A stretch of DNA of 64,000 nucleotides from positions 1-64,000 of the forward strand of contig NZ_QUFB01000008.1 in the NCBI RefSeq assembly GCF_003478335.1. Reading direction: 5' to 3'. This document shows positions 48,636-59,263 of this stretch, in pieces (the stretch's first letter is position 1; every line of letters begins with the position of its first letter). The notes under the pieces are model-generated. The model saw only the letters and a program-made list of their open reading frames with translations, had not been told where the DNA came from and made no database searches. The translations under genes and the position numbers were made by a program. This stretch comes from Clostridium sp. AM49-4BH. Lineage in GTDB: Bacteria; Bacillota; Clostridia; Lachnospirales; Lachnospiraceae.

Positions 48636-50921
48636 TTATTTGTGTGCTCTGTAGTAATTAATGAGGCAGCCCTTTGTAATGATATCACGCTCATCATCTG
48701 TCAGTGCTCCTAAGCTCAAAGTAAATTCTTTCATATCTTTACCGACTACATAAGCCTTGATCTCATCCTGCTTCTCTTCTACCGCTTTCTTAATATCTTT
48801 GACGAAGATATAATCACCATTCTCAAATGGGATCTCATCCGGATACAAGAATGGAAGCATACCCCAGTTGATCAGATTAGAACGATATCTCTTAGTTGCA
48901 TACTCCTTTGCAATATTTGCAAGACCGCCTAATACTTTCTGACAGGAAGCTGCCTGCTCACGTGCAGATCCATCACCCGGCTTCACCGCATATACCATGC
49001 TTCCGATCTGTGTCTTAGCAGGATCAACATCGAATTTCTCATTGATCTTATCAAAAACTTCTTTTGCTTCCGGCAATGCTGCGAAAATATCCTCGCCGGC
49101 AACACGTGCTTTCTCACCAAGCTGAACAGCCTTTGCCTTGCCTACATACTCCGGATCTTTACGGGAAAGTGTAAACTCTGCCAGTCCCAAAGGATTTGAA
49201 CGGAAGGAAGATGTCTCACCGGATGGGATCAACTCATCAGTTGTCGTAACCGGATCGTGAATTTCAGATACAACCTTGATCAAGATGTCATCTGTCAATG
49301 CAGACATCTCCGGCCAATCCTTAATGTTTGGTCCAAACTTCACTTCTTCATTATAATCAGGTTTTCCTACACCATCGTAAACACGGTTTGCATAAATATT
49401 TTTATCAAAGAAATACTTTGGTGTATTGATCGTTGCATCAACGTCCGTGGCAGCTGTCAAATAGCCCTTATTTGCTGCTGTTGCTGCAATAGAACGTGCA
49501 TCCATCAATGCTACCGAAGAGATCTGACCGTTCTGGATCTTAGATCCCTCACGGTTCGGGAAGTTACGCGTTGAATGGCGAATACTAAAGGCATTGTTTG
49601 CAGGGGTATCACCTGCACCAAAGCACGGACCACAAAATGCTGTTTTCACGATTGCTCCGGTCTCCATAAGATCTGCTAACTTACCATTCTTAGCAAGCTC
49701 CATATAAATTGGGGTAGAGGCCGGATACACACTCAATGTAAACTCATCTGCTCCAATGCTTGCGCCTTTCAAAATATCAGCTGCAGCACAGATATTTTCA
49801 AAACCACCACCTGCACATCCTGCAATAATACCTTGATCTACATAAAGTTTGCCATTACGCACTTTATTCTTAAGCTTAAAATCAACTTGACCATCCAAAG
49901 ATACCAATGCTTTCTTCTCGCAGTCATCCAAAATATCCATCAGATTATCCTGTAACTCATGGATCGTATATACATTGCTTGGATGGAATGGCATTGCGAT
50001 CATTGGCTGGATCTTAGAAAGATCTACATATACCATACCGTCATAATAAGTAACTGCTGCCGGATTCAACTCTTTATATGCGCCGGCACGTCCATGGATT
50101 TCATAGAACTCTTTGATCTTGTCATCTGTTCTCCAAATAGAAGACAGGCACGTAGTCTCCGTTGTCATTACATCAATACCAATACGATAATCTGCAGACA
50201 ATTTAGAAACACCAGGACCTACAAATTCCATCACTTTATTCTTAACATAACCGTTATTGAATACTGCACCGATAATAGCAAGTGCTACGTCCTGAGGGCC
50301 GACGCCAGGCATTGGCTCGCCATCCAGATAAATACCGATCACACCAGGCATTGGAATATCGTACGTACGCTCTAACAACTGCTTTACTAACTCCGGGCCA
50401 CCTTCACCCATTGCCATAGTACCAAGGGCACCATATCTTGTATGAGAATCAGAACCGAGGATCATTTTACCACCCTCTGCCAACATTTCTCTTGCAAACT
50501 GATGAATAACCGCCTGATGTGGTGGCACATACATTCCACCATATCTCTTAGCACAAGAAAGACCAAACATATGATCGTCCTCATTGATCGTTCCACCAAC
50601 CGCACATAAACTATTGTGACAGTTTGTCAAAACATAAGGAACAGGGAATTTATCCAATCCTGATGCTCTTGCAGTCTGGATAATGCCAACAAATGTAATA
50701 TCATGAGACGTTAACTTGTCAAATTTAATCTGAAGATTATCCATACCACCAGAAGTATTATGTGCTTTCAAAATAGAATATGCAATCGTTCCCTCGGAGG
50801 CCTGCTCCTTTGATGGCACCTCTCCACATTTTGCCTGAATCTGTGCTTCTGCCTGGCCGTTATCTTCTACGATATCTGTCCCATTCAGCAAATACACACC
50901 ATTATCATACAACTTAATCAT
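48636..50921 (-). CDS. Aconitase-family hydratase (probable aconitate hydratase)
   Basis: The 761-residue protein has the aconitase fold. The [4Fe-4S] cysteines are in [12 protein letters not shown] (about 383) and [10 protein letters not shown] (about 448-451); [20 protein letters not shown] and [10 protein letters not shown] are substrate and active-site motifs. It resembles the ~750-residue YbhJ/mitochondrial-type group rather than the ~890-residue AcnA. With the citrate synthase at 56.4 kb it would lead from oxaloacetate to isocitrate. A related hydratase activity cannot be ruled out. Confidence 0.85.
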   Translation of the reverse strand: MIKLYDNGVYLLNGTDIVEDNGQAEAQIQAKCGEVPSKEQASEGTIAYSILKAHNTSGGMDNLQIKFDKLTSHDITFVGIIQTARASGLDKFPVPYVLTNCHNSLCAVGGTINEDDHMFGLSCAKRYGGMYVPPHQAVIHQFAREMLAEGGKMILGSDSHTRYGALGTMAMGEGGPELVKQLLERTYDIPMPGVIGIYLDGEPMPGVGPQDVALAIIGAVFNNGYVKNKVMEFVGPGVSKLSADYRIGIDVMTTETTCLSSIWRTDDKIKEFYEIHGRAGAYKELNPAAVTYYDGMVYVDLSKIQPMIAMPFHPSNVYTIHELQDNLMDILDDCEKKALVSLDGQVDFKLKNKVRNGKLYVDQGIIAGCAGGGFENICAAADILKGASIGADEFTLSVYPASTPIYMELAKNGKLADLMETGAIVKTAFCGPCFGAGDTPANNAFSIRHSTRNFPNREGSKIQNGQISSVALMDARSIAATAANKGYLTAATDVDATINTPKYFFDKNIYANRVYDGVGKPDYNEEVKFGPNIKDWPEMSALTDDILIKVVSEIHDPVTTTDELIPSGETSSFRSNPLGLAEFTLSRKDPEYVGKAKAVQLGEKARVAGEDIFAALPEAKEVFDKINEKFDVDPAKTQIGSMVYAVKPGDGSAREQAASCQKVLGGLANIAKEYATKRYRSNLINWGMLPFLYPDEIPFENGDYIFVKDIKKAVEEKQDEIKAYVVGKDMKEFTLSLGALTDDERDIITKGCLINYYRAHK

Positions 50922-51036
50922 ACTGTTACCATACCTTTCTCTTAAGCCAGTGGTTTTAAGCTTTCATATTATGCTCTTGGCTCAAGTAATCATATGCCAT
51001 GTGGTAAACACAACATACTGTTCTATTCTAATAGAA

Positions 51037-52534
51037 TTAAATGTACTTTTCAAGTGCTACAGCGCTCTCCTGCAATTCATCCATCAAAGAGCCAACTTTG
51101 GCAGCCTGTTCGCTTGTCTGATATCCCATCTCCGCCGCCTGAGATGTATTAGCGGAAACTTCCTCGCTGACCGCTGATATCTGTGAAATACTTTCCACAA
51201 TGGAGTCATTCGCAGTCATGATCTGGCTGATCTCCTCGGAAACATTTACTACATCCTCATTCAAATGATCCATCTGAGAACGGATCTGGGTGAAATCTTT
51301 ATCCGTTACCTGGATCAAATTTTTCTCCTGTTCAGATGCTTCCAACACACCATTGATTCTTTCCTGTGTCTCTTCTGCATTTTCCTGTAATTTGGCAGTG
51401 ATCTGAGAAATTCCTTCCGTCAACTGTCTGGTCTGCTCTGCAAGTACTCGGATCTGCTCTGCAACAACCGCAAAGCCGCGACCTGCTTCGCCCGCTCTTG
51501 CACTCTCGATCGATGCATTCAAAGCAAGCATATTTGTCTGACTGGAAATATCAAAAATATTTTGCGTAATCTCAGCCACTTCCTTGGTATTCTCTGTCAA
51601 AGCCCCCCATTAAAGTATGTACCTTTGCATTCTCAGCTGCAATAGCATCTGCCTGCTCAAGTAATTTCTGCATAGAGTCACGGCCTTTATCGATCGACTC
51701 CATACTCATCTCGGCAACCTGCTTCATTCCCTGAGATCGATTGCTGGTCTTCGTGATCATTTCCTGAATCTGTGAAGTCATCACCGTCTGCTGCTCAATG
51801 CTCTCTGCATTGGAACTGTTACCGGTCGATATCTCGTCCAATGCATTTGCTGTACTAACTGTAGACTGCTGCAACTCTTCCATCAAAGATGCAGCTGTTG
51901 AAGAATTTTCTTTAACCTGCTTGGAAATATGAAGAATTTCCTCCAGCAAAGTTTCTGATTTTTGCTGATTAGTAAGTGCACGACTTACTTTCTCGCTGTT
52001 AAGCTGTGCAGCAAGCTTAGTAATTGCGCAGACAACAACCATTGTAAGAACGACCGTTGCAAGCTGAAGGATCAGCGTACTCGTTGTAATATCAATTCCT
52101 GAATTCATCTTGCCATTGACTACACAGCGTACTACGTATGCCACATTGATAACGATCAAACCAATGCTGCTTCGCAGGATGAAAGCAAAGTCGAAATACA
52201 AAATGAAAATGCTTGCCATTGGAAAGGCAGCAATAAATACAAGGTCACTATTGGCGCCATACATGATCACTGCATATAACACACCATATCCAACCATAAC
52301 CGCATGACGCAGTGCCACACTTCCATGATTACGAATATATAAAACCGCATTGATCAATAACCCTACTGCAACAACTGCAACTACAACGATCGCATATGTC
52401 CAGCTAATGTTTCCTACCGATGCATCCTGCAGATATCCTACTACAAAAAATGCATCCATCAAGGTCGCAAAAATGAATACTAAGAGATTAATCCTCTCAT
52501 TTTCGCTTTTTGTTCTCTTTGAAATTTCTCTCAT
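51037..52534 (-). pseudogene. Methyl-accepting chemotaxis protein, frameshifted at a G6 run
   Basis: The N-terminal frame (52534 to 51572) has about five to six membrane helices in residues 17-180 and the start of the signalling coiled coil. The C-terminal frame (to 51037) has the conserved hairpin tip [30 protein letters not shown] that contacts CheA/CheW. The break is at 51603-51608, where six G's (minus strand) stand in place of the five needed to join MG to [12 protein letters not shown]. There is no ligand-binding domain outside the membrane. One extra base in a homopolymer points to an error or a slippage mutation. Confidence 0.85.
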
Positions 52535-52648
52535 ACTATAAATTCTCCCTTCTGTTAATATCCCACCTCTACGTCAGTACCTATATAGTACCATAAACTG
52601 CCTTTCTTCTTCAATACTAACTTGTCATTTCTTTTTCTTAAGTTAGCA

Positions 52649-52677
52649 TTGTATGTCCCGAAATGTTGTGGTAATAT
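52649..52677 (+). promoter_or_regulatory. Candidate promoter of pyrBI
   Basis: TTGTAT (52649-52654) and TAATAT (52672-52677) are 17 bases apart, 30 bases before the pyrB ATG. No attenuator or PyrR-type leader fits in the short space that remains. Confidence 0.6.
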
Positions 52678-52706
52678 ATTGTAAAAATACAACGGAGGTA
52701 CTTTTC

Positions 52707-53624
52707 ATGAAACATCTAATCAGTCCCCTTGATTTATCAGTGGATGAACTGGACCACATATTGGCCTTAGGTCAGTCGATCATGCATGATCCGCAAGCAT
52801 ATGCACATGTATGTGACGGCAAAAAATTAGCAACTTTATTTTATGAACCAAGCACTCGTACACGTCTCAGTTTTGAGGCAGCCATGTTAAATCTTGGCGG
52901 TAGCGTGCTTGGTTTTTCTTCCGCTGATTCCAGCTCAGCGTCCAAAGGAGAAAGCGTCGCTGACACGATCCGCGTAATCTCTTCTTATGCAGATATCTGT
53001 GCAATGCGCCACCCAAAAGAAGGAGCTCCTACCGTAGCTGCAATGCATTCACGGATACCGGTGATCAATGCCGGTGATGGCGGACATAATCACCCGACGC
53101 AGACATTAACGGATCTCTTAACGATCAAAACACTGACCGGGCGTCTGGATAATATGACCATCGGTATGTGCGGTGATCTGAAATTCGGCCGTACCGTACA
53201 CTCTCTGATCAATGCCATGGTACGTTATCCGAATATACATTTTATATTGATCTCTCCGGATGAACTTCGTATTCCGGATTATCTTCGCCAAGAAGTCCTG
53301 GTGGACGGCAACATTGATTTCATCGAAACCAATGAATTGGAAAAATATATGCCAAAACTTGATATTTTATATATGACACGCGTGCAGAGAGAACGCTTTT
53401 TCAATGAGGAAGATTATATCCGCTTAAAAGACAGTTTCATCTTAGATGCAGCTAAGATGCGTTATGCCAAAGAAAATATGTATGTACTGCATCCGCTTCC
53501 GCGCGTCAACGAAATTGCAACTGAAGTCGATGATGATCCTCGTGCTGTATATTTTAAGCAGGCGCAATTCGGTGTTTATGTACGAATGGCTCTGATCATG
53601 ACTTTGCTTGGACTTGCAAAATAA
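52707..53624 (+). CDS. pyrB: Aspartate carbamoyltransferase catalytic subunit
   Basis: This 305-residue enzyme joins carbamoyl phosphate and aspartate, the first committed step of pyrimidine synthesis. The carbamoyl-phosphate loop [26 protein letters not shown] and LPRVNEIA are all present. The ATG at 52707 has GGAGG upstream; an 18-codon extension would cover the promoter. The pyrI gene follows after 11 bases. Confidence 0.97.
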   Translation: MKHLISPLDLSVDELDHILALGQSIMHDPQAYAHVCDGKKLATLFYEPSTRTRLSFEAAMLNLGGSVLGFSSADSSSASKGESVADTIRVISSYADICAMRHPKEGAPTVAAMHSRIPVINAGDGGHNHPTQTLTDLLTIKTLTGRLDNMTIGMCGDLKFGRTVHSLINAMVRYPNIHFILISPDELRIPDYLRQEVLVDGNIDFIETNELEKYMPKLDILYMTRVQRERFFNEEDYIRLKDSFILDAAKMRYAKENMYVLHPLPRVNEIATEVDDDPRAVYFKQAQFGVYVRMALIMTLLGLAK

Positions 53625-53635
53625 AGGAGGTAACT

Positions 53636-54100
53636 ATGTCACAGAAAGAAATTCCGGAAACCGGCAGATTAAATATCGGTGGATTAAACGAGGGTGTTGT
53701 CATCGATCATATTCAGGCCGGAGGTGCCATGAAAATATATGAATATCTTAACTTAGAAAAATTAGACTGCTCTGTTGCCATTATCAAAAATGCACGCAGC
53801 AACAAAATGGGCAAAAAAGACATTATCAAAATCGAGGGACCTTTGGATATTGATCTGAATGTTCTCGGTGTATTAGATCCAAACTTAACGATCAATATCA
53901 TAAAGGATAACAATATCGTTGCCAAACATAAACTGGAACTTCCGGAAACCGTTACCGGAATTATCCGCTGCAAAAATCCGCGTTGTATCACTTCGATCGA
54001 GCAGGAGTTACCACACTCTTTCAAATTGACAGACCGCAACAGACGGATTTATCGCTGCATTTATTGTGAATCTAAATTCAAAGGAAGCTTGGTCAACTAA
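53636..54100 (+). CDS. pyrI: Aspartate carbamoyltransferase regulatory subunit
   Basis: This 154-residue subunit binds nucleotide effectors and forms the allosteric holoenzyme with PyrB. The N-terminal allosteric domain is followed by the zinc domain with CKNPRC and CIYC (C-x4-C...C-x2-C). An AGGAGG site precedes the ATG. The pyrBI pair occurs in some clostridia and enterobacteria. Confidence 0.96.
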   Translation: MSQKEIPETGRLNIGGLNEGVVIDHIQAGGAMKIYEYLNLEKLDCSVAIIKNARSNKMGKKDIIKIEGPLDIDLNVLGVLDPNLTINIIKDNNIVAKHKLELPETVTGIIRCKNPRCITSIEQELPHSFKLTDRNRRIYRCIYCESKFKGSLVN

Positions 54101-54214
54101 CAGATCACTTTTCTTCCGATCTGTAAAACAATGTGTTGTTGCTCTACTTAAGTGAACAAAGAGTCGCTTGCGACTCTTTCGCGCTCGAGCGGTGCTGTTT
54201 GCAGCTAACTTCTT

Positions 54215-54249
54215 CTCCGCGAGATGCGCATCCTCGCGGAGCGTTTTTT
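54215..54249 (+). terminator. Terminator of pyrBI
   Basis: The stem CTCCGCGAG/CTCGCGGAG with a 9-base loop is followed by CGTTTTTT. Confidence 0.88.
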
Positions 54250-54292
54250 GCTTTATAGGAAACGAGAAGTTTCCTATAAAGAAACAAAAAAT

Positions 54293-54334
54293 GCACAGGA
54301 AGCATTCTGCTTTAGCATCCTGTGCGTTTTTTTT
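54293..54334. terminator. Second terminator, usable from both strands
   Basis: The stem GCACAGGA/TCCTGTGC is followed by eight T's on the plus strand and flanked by an A-run on the left, so it can also end the lipoprotein transcript. Confidence 0.82.
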
Positions 54335-54381
54335 AATTCTATTACGACATTCCGATATCATATCGTGTTATGCCGTCTATT

Positions 54382-54780
54382 CTAACGTTTATTATCGTTT
54401 TTTTTGCTCTTTGTATCATCTGTTTTAGAATTTTCATGATCATTTGTCTTGTCTTTTTCATTGCCTGTCAGATCATCAACTGCATCTTCTGTACCATCTA
54501 CAGCGTCATCTACAGCATCTTCTACACCATCCGTGGCATCTTTCACAGCATTTCCCGCACCATCTACAGCATCATCCACGGCATTTCCCGCATCATCTGC
54601 AGCATTATTGGTACTCTCTGGAAGTTCTGTCTCATTTGGCATATCCGTTGCACCATTACCGGAAGAAGGTGATGTAGCAGAATTATTTTTGGATTTATTA
54701 CCGCATCCAACCATCAATGCTGCCGCCAAGACTGTAACCACCGCAAAACCTAACATTTTCTTTTTCAAAGCATTCACCAT
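54382..54780 (-). CDS. Lipoprotein with acidic 11-residue repeats
   Basis: The 132-residue protein has a lipoprotein signal peptide with lipobox LMVGCGN (Cys26). After a Ser/Asn/Pro linker come three 11-residue repeats (NAVDDAVDGAG, NAVKDATDGVE, DAVDDAVDGTE). A charged tail rich in Lys, Asp and Asn ends the protein. The 11-residue period suits an amphipathic helix as in LEA-like proteins. The function is unknown. Confidence 0.75.
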   Translation of the reverse strand: MVNALKKKMLGFAVVTVLAAALMVGCGNKSKNNSATSPSSGNGATDMPNETELPESTNNAADDAGNAVDDAVDGAGNAVKDATDGVEDAVDDAVDGTEDAVDDLTGNEKDKTNDHENSKTDDTKSKKNDNKR

Positions 54781-54852
54781 ACCTTTCTGAAATTTCGTAT
54801 GACACGAAATAGAATCTATTGCATTCCTTAGTATGGAATATGCTTTGTATTT

Positions 54853-56397
54853 TTATTCGCTATATGCATCGACTTTTTCAAATTCTGCAACAATTTCAGC
54901 ACTCGGTGCTTTTGTTGCAAGACTAACGATCACATTAACAAAAAGGCTCAAAATAAATCCAATTAACAGAGAATAAATACCAGTCGTCACTGCAAGCGTC
55001 TTGCCACCCATCAATGGGATATAGTCCCAGATAAGAACCGTCAATCCACCGGTAATAATTCCGACAACCGTTCCCGGCATATTAGCGCGTTTCCAAAATA
55101 ATGCCAACACGATCGCCGGTCCAAAAGCCGATCCAAGACCAGCCCATGCATCGGATACCAGACCCATAATACTACTCTCCGGATCCCAAGCAATTACGAT
55201 TGCGATCAATGCAACAACGATGACTGTGATTCGAGTCACTTTCATGATGCGTTTATCGTCTGCATCTTTACGGATAAAACTTTTGTAAATATCTTTTGAT
55301 ACCGAAGATGCACAAACCAACAGCTGTGAATCTGCCGTTGACATGATCGCCGCCAAAATGCCACATAAGAACAATCCACCAACAAATGGAATTCCTATAT
55401 TTTTGGTGAATACGCGTTCAATCATTGTGATAAAGACACTCTCTGTCTGTCCGCCTGTCAGTACATTATCGACCAGATAAGCTCTTCCGACAATACCAAT
55501 AAAGCAGGCAGCTACCAAAGATAAAAAGCACCATGAAATTGCGATCACGCTGGATTTTTTCAACTCTTTCTCATCTTTTACCGCCATGAAACGTATCAGG
55601 ATATGAGGCATTCCGCAATATCCTAATCCCCATGCAAGCTGCGATAAGATTTCCACAAATTTATATGGTCTGCCACCGTTCATGAACAGATTCATATATG
55701 CATCATAACCACCAGCTACCTGTGTGTGGTCAATGTTAGCTGCAAACTTGCCACTGACTAATGCAAAAGCAATGATTGGCACGGTCAGCAATCCGACTAA
55801 CATCAACATTCCCTGTACAAAATCTGTCGTACATACGGCCAAAAATCCACCCATAAACGTATAAGTTAAAATAACTGCTGCACCGATGATCAGCGCAATA
55901 TGATAGTCAATACCAAAGATCGTATGGAATAATTTACCACCCGAGGCAAGGGCTGACGCTGTATATACTAAGAAGAAAATAATGATCACGACAGATGAGA
56001 TGGAAAGCAGCACTTTCTTTTTGTCATGAAAACGATTCTCCAAAAATTCCGGCAGTGTCATGGAATTACCTGCTACGATCGTATAGCGACGAAGTCTTTT
56101 GGAAATCAGCAGCCAGTTACAAACGGTTCCTAAAAATAACCCTATGGCGATCCAAGCCTGGCCGGTACCTAACGCATAAATCGAACCCGGCAGACCCATT
56201 AGCAGCCATCCGCTCATGTCAGACGCCTGCGCTGAGAGTGCTGCGACCCATGCATTTAAGCCTCTGCCTCCGAGGAAATAATCCTCTGAACTATTGGTGC
56301 GGCGCATACAGATTGCACCGATCACGATCATGAATAACAAATAGGCAGCAAACGCCACTAATATTGCAGCAATGCTGGAACTTGATACTGTTGTCAT
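54853..56397 (-). CDS. Sodium/solute symporter, PutP-like (SSS family)
   Basis: The 514-residue protein has about 13 membrane helices and the SSS signatures SSEDYFLGGRGLNAWVAALSAQASDMSGWLLMGLPG (about 32-67) and GGFLAVCTTDFVQGMLML. The pattern is closest to the sodium/proline symporter PutP. It could import proline or a related substrate; the exact substrate is inferred. It lies 46 bases downstream of citrate synthase on the same strand and may share its transcript. Confidence 0.87.
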   Translation of the reverse strand: MTTVSSSSIAAILVAFAAYLLFMIVIGAICMRRTNSSEDYFLGGRGLNAWVAALSAQASDMSGWLLMGLPGSIYALGTGQAWIAIGLFLGTVCNWLLISKRLRRYTIVAGNSMTLPEFLENRFHDKKKVLLSISSVVIIIFFLVYTASALASGGKLFHTIFGIDYHIALIIGAAVILTYTFMGGFLAVCTTDFVQGMLMLVGLLTVPIIAFALVSGKFAANIDHTQVAGGYDAYMNLFMNGGRPYKFVEILSQLAWGLGYCGMPHILIRFMAVKDEKELKKSSVIAISWCFLSLVAACFIGIVGRAYLVDNVLTGGQTESVFITMIERVFTKNIGIPFVGGLFLCGILAAIMSTADSQLLVCASSVSKDIYKSFIRKDADDKRIMKVTRITVIVVALIAIVIAWDPESSIMGLVSDAWAGLGSAFGPAIVLALFWKRANMPGTVVGIITGGLTVLIWDYIPLMGGKTLAVTTGIYSLLIGFILSLFVNVIVSLATKAPSAEIVAEFEKVDAYSE

Positions 56398-56443
56398 ACA
56401 ATTACCATACCTTTCTTATCTTTTTCCTGTATCCCTATAGAGA

Positions 56444-57832
56444 TTACTTCTCTGTTGTCCCACGGTCTTTGGCATCAACAAACGGTCTGTGATGTCCAAC
56501 ATATTTGTATGCCGGACGAATGATCTTACCTCGATTTACAAGTTCTTCCAGACGATGCGCACTCCATCCTGCAATACGAGAAATTGCAAAGATCGGTGTA
56601 AATAACTCCTCCGGAATACCAAGCATTGTATAAATAAAGCCTGAATAGAAGTCCACATTTGCACAGATCGGTTTGACCACATGATTTCTATGAGATAGCA
56701 ACTGCGTTCCAATGCGTTCTACTCTATCATAAAGACTGTACTCTTTGAGCATTCCTTTACTTTCGGCTAATTTCTGTGCATAATCCTTCAGGATCACCTC
56801 TCGCGGATCGGACAACGTGTAAACTGCATGCCCCATACCATAGATCAGACCGGAATGATCAAAAGCATCTCCACGAAGTACTGCCTGCAAATATTCCTGA
56901 ATCTGATCGTCATCTTCCAGATCCGTAACATGCTCATGAAGATCTGCAAACATCTGCTGCACTTTCAAATTAGCTCCACCATGACGCGGTCCTTTCAAAG
57001 ATGCAATGGATGCTGCGACTGCCGAATAGGTATCTGTACCCGAAGACGTTACTACGTGATTGGTAAATGTCGAGTTATTACCACCACCATGCTCTGCATG
57101 AAGCACAAGAGCTGCATCGAGTACACGTGCTTCTAATGGAGTATACTTTCCATTTGGGCGTAACATCTGCAAAATGTTTTCTGCCGTCGAAAGCTCCGGT
57201 TTAGCAGGCTTGATCACCAAACTGTCAAAGAAGTGAAAATGTCTGTATGCATGGTAATTGTAAACCGCGATCAATGGCAGTTTCGCAATTAACTGCAATG
57301 ACTGACGAAGTACGTTGGATACTGTAATATCATCCGGATTAGCATCGTAAGAGTACAAAGTCAAGACACTTTTCTGCAATCCATTCATCAGATTTGCACT
57401 TGGCGCCTTCATAATAACATCACGCACAAATTGTCCGGACAGCTCTTGCAAGCTCGCAATGATTCCATGGAAAACTTCCAATTGCTCTTTATTAGGCAGA
57501 TAACCGAACAGCAGCAAATATGTTGTTTCCTCAAAGGCAAATCGTTTCTCAATGCCATCTCCAACTAAATTTTTGACATCATACCCCTGATAGTACAGCA
57601 TACCATCAGCCGGCTCCTTGACCCCATCTACAACACGGTATCCTGTTACATCTGAAATTTCAGTCAATCCGGTCAATACACCTTTGCCATTGCTGTCACG
57701 CAATCCCCGCTTTACATCATATTCCTGATATAAGTTTAGGTCGATTGCTCCTGATTTCATACAACTTACAACAAGTTCATTAAATTTTGCATCTAATGCA
57801 TCATCTATCGACATCATTGAATTTGTTTTCAT
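56444..57832 (-). CDS. Citrate synthase
   Basis: The 462-residue enzyme condenses oxaloacetate and acetyl-CoA. Conserved catalytic regions are LHAEHGGGNNSTF (about 244), GPRHGGANLK (about 282) and GMGHAVYTLSDPRE (about 336). The 40-50 residue N-terminal extension is common in Lachnospiraceae-type enzymes. GGAGG precedes the ATG. With the aconitase-family gene at 48.6 kb it forms the oxidative branch that feeds glutamate synthesis. I give no symbol because gltA is used above for glutamate synthase. Confidence 0.95.
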   Translation of the reverse strand: MKTNSMMSIDDALDAKFNELVVSCMKSGAIDLNLYQEYDVKRGLRDSNGKGVLTGLTEISDVTGYRVVDGVKEPADGMLYYQGYDVKNLVGDGIEKRFAFEETTYLLLFGYLPNKEQLEVFHGIIASLQELSGQFVRDVIMKAPSANLMNGLQKSVLTLYSYDANPDDITVSNVLRQSLQLIAKLPLIAVYNYHAYRHFHFFDSLVIKPAKPELSTAENILQMLRPNGKYTPLEARVLDAALVLHAEHGGGNNSTFTNHVVTSSGTDTYSAVAASIASLKGPRHGGANLKVQQMFADLHEHVTDLEDDDQIQEYLQAVLRGDAFDHSGLIYGMGHAVYTLSDPREVILKDYAQKLAESKGMLKEYSLYDRVERIGTQLLSHRNHVVKPICANVDFYSGFIYTMLGIPEELFTPIFAISRIAGWSAHRLEELVNRGKIIRPAYKYVGHHRPFVDAKDRGTTEK

Positions 57833-57937
57833 TTTCTAGTACCTCCTTCTATAGTTCCCCTCCGAGCACTCAGCTATCCTATGTATATCCAACAAAACAG
57901 AGGGGCGTGTCATCGTACCCGTGCATACGTGTATACA

Positions 57938-57980
57938 CAAAAAAGTAATAGAGTCATCTATTAACGACAACTCTATTACT
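57938..57980 (-). terminator. Hairpin terminator upstream of citrate synthase
   Basis: An 11-bp perfect stem (arms 57944-57954 and 57970-57980) is followed on the minus strand by TTTTTT. It ends spo0A transcription. Its upstream arm overlaps the -10 box of the citrate synthase promoter. A perfect GTGTATACAC palindrome follows (57929-57938). Confidence 0.8.
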
Positions 57981-58007
57981 ATACCTTATTTTACGCTATT
58001 CCGTCAA
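57978..58007 (-). promoter_or_regulatory. Promoter of citrate synthase
   Basis: On the minus strand TTGACG (58002-58007) and TATAGT (57978-57983) are separated by 18 bases. Transcription would start inside the hairpin arm described above. Confidence 0.72.
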
Positions 58008-58092
58008 GTTTGTACCTATTATACTGCCATTTCCTGCCGCATAACACGCTCAGCAGGATTTACAGATCGTGTGTCTATCACATTCAGATCGA

Positions 58093-58995
58093 TCAACAAG
58101 CCTCACGCATACGATACTCTAAACGCAGTTTATCCGTCAAAAGTGCCATAAATTCTGAGTTGGTCGGTTTGCCGCGATTTGCAGAGATCGTATTTCCAAA
58201 CACGTGCTCTAATGTCTCCATATTCCCTCTGCGCCATGCAACTTCTATCGCATGACGGATCGTCCGTTCTACACTACTGGAAGAAGTATGATATTTTTTT
58301 GCAATGGTTGGATACAAAAATTTTGTAATATAGTGCAACATATTTTGATCTGCAAAAGACATCATAATGCCTTCACGAATATATTGGTAACCCTTGATAT
58401 GTGCCGGCATTCCGATCTCCAGCAATATATTCGTAATGTCAATCTCCAGATTGCCGGTGTATTTATCCGACGGATCTTTGATCAAATGTTCTGTAGGTTT
58501 CACAACCTGTCTTATCGTTTTCTTTGAATCTTCCTTCACAGTTTCTGTATACTCCGGCACGGATACAAGCTGCTTTTCTTCGCTGTTATGTACTGCAGCT
58601 TGTCCCTCTTCCCCTTCGCCTACACTGGCTGCGATCTGTCTGATCCGTTTGATCAACATCGTTGCTGATAACGGTTTCATCATATAATAGTTTGCTCCCT
58701 GTGCTAATGCCTGTTCGATCAATCCCTCGCGTCGAAGTGCCGTGGCAATGATAAACAAAGGCTTGTACTCTGTAAATTCTCTGCATTCTTCTAATATTTC
58801 CAAACCGTCTACTCCCGGTAAGATCATATCCATGACTACAACATCCGGCTTTAACTTTTTAATGTTTTCCAGCGCTTTTTTTCCGTCTCCTGTTTCGTAC
58901 ACTACTTGGATTCCCTGTTCATTTAATAATCGTTTTTTGCTTTCTCTGTCCTGTACGTTGTTGTCTGCCAGTATAACACGGATATCATCTTTCAT
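58093..58995 (-). CDS. spo0A: Sporulation master regulator Spo0A
   Basis: The 300-residue protein has a receiver domain with LADNN, the phosphoacceptor Asp in [12 protein letters not shown] (about 56), Thr in IIATAL and Lys in MMKPLSA. A linker follows, then the Spo0A DNA-binding domain (about 180-295) with [32 protein letters not shown] and [19 protein letters not shown]. The acidic pair is Asp-Asn rather than Asp-Asp. It governs entry into sporulation and stationary-phase genes. The upstream gap (58996-59263) carries repeated AATTCCATTT-type motifs and a TATAAT. Confidence 0.96.
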   Translation of the reverse strand: MKDDIRVILADNNVQDRESKKRLLNEQGIQVVYETGDGKKALENIKKLKPDVVVMDMILPGVDGLEILEECREFTEYKPLFIIATALRREGLIEQALAQGANYYMMKPLSATMLIKRIRQIAASVGEGEEGQAAVHNSEEKQLVSVPEYTETVKEDSKKTIRQVVKPTEHLIKDPSDKYTGNLEIDITNILLEIGMPAHIKGYQYIREGIMMSFADQNMLHYITKFLYPTIAKKYHTSSSSVERTIRHAIEVAWRRGNMETLEHVFGNTISANRGKPTNSEFMALLTDKLRLEYRMREAC

Positions 58996-59263
58996 TTTGT
59001 CCTCCTAGTCCCTATCAATTGTTTAGAATCGACATTCCATTGCTTTTTTTCAGTTTCCATGTCTAATTATAGAACCTGAATTAGCATTACTATGGATTTC
59101 AAATGGAATTGAAATGGAATTAGAGGGTTTTTTTGAAAAAAAATGTATATTTAACGCAAACTTCCCATACCGGAAGTTATTCCAAAACCACATATTGCTT
59201 ATTATGTCGATGGTTTAATTATATTTTGCAGCTGATATATAGTGGGTCCTGCCATCAAAAAAA

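Larger units (their letters stand above)
54099..54334. repeat. Tandem array of five hairpins after pyrI
   Basis: Perfect or near-perfect stems lie at 54099-54124, 54158-54179 (10 bp), 54215-54241 (9 bp, GC-rich), 54252-54280 (12 bp) and 54293-54325 (8 bp plus inner stem). Only the third and fifth have T-runs. No gene fits in 54101-54381. Confidence 0.8.

Noticed and set aside
58252..59008. Plus-strand frames opposite spo0A
   Set aside because: They are shadows of spo0A codon usage without start signals.
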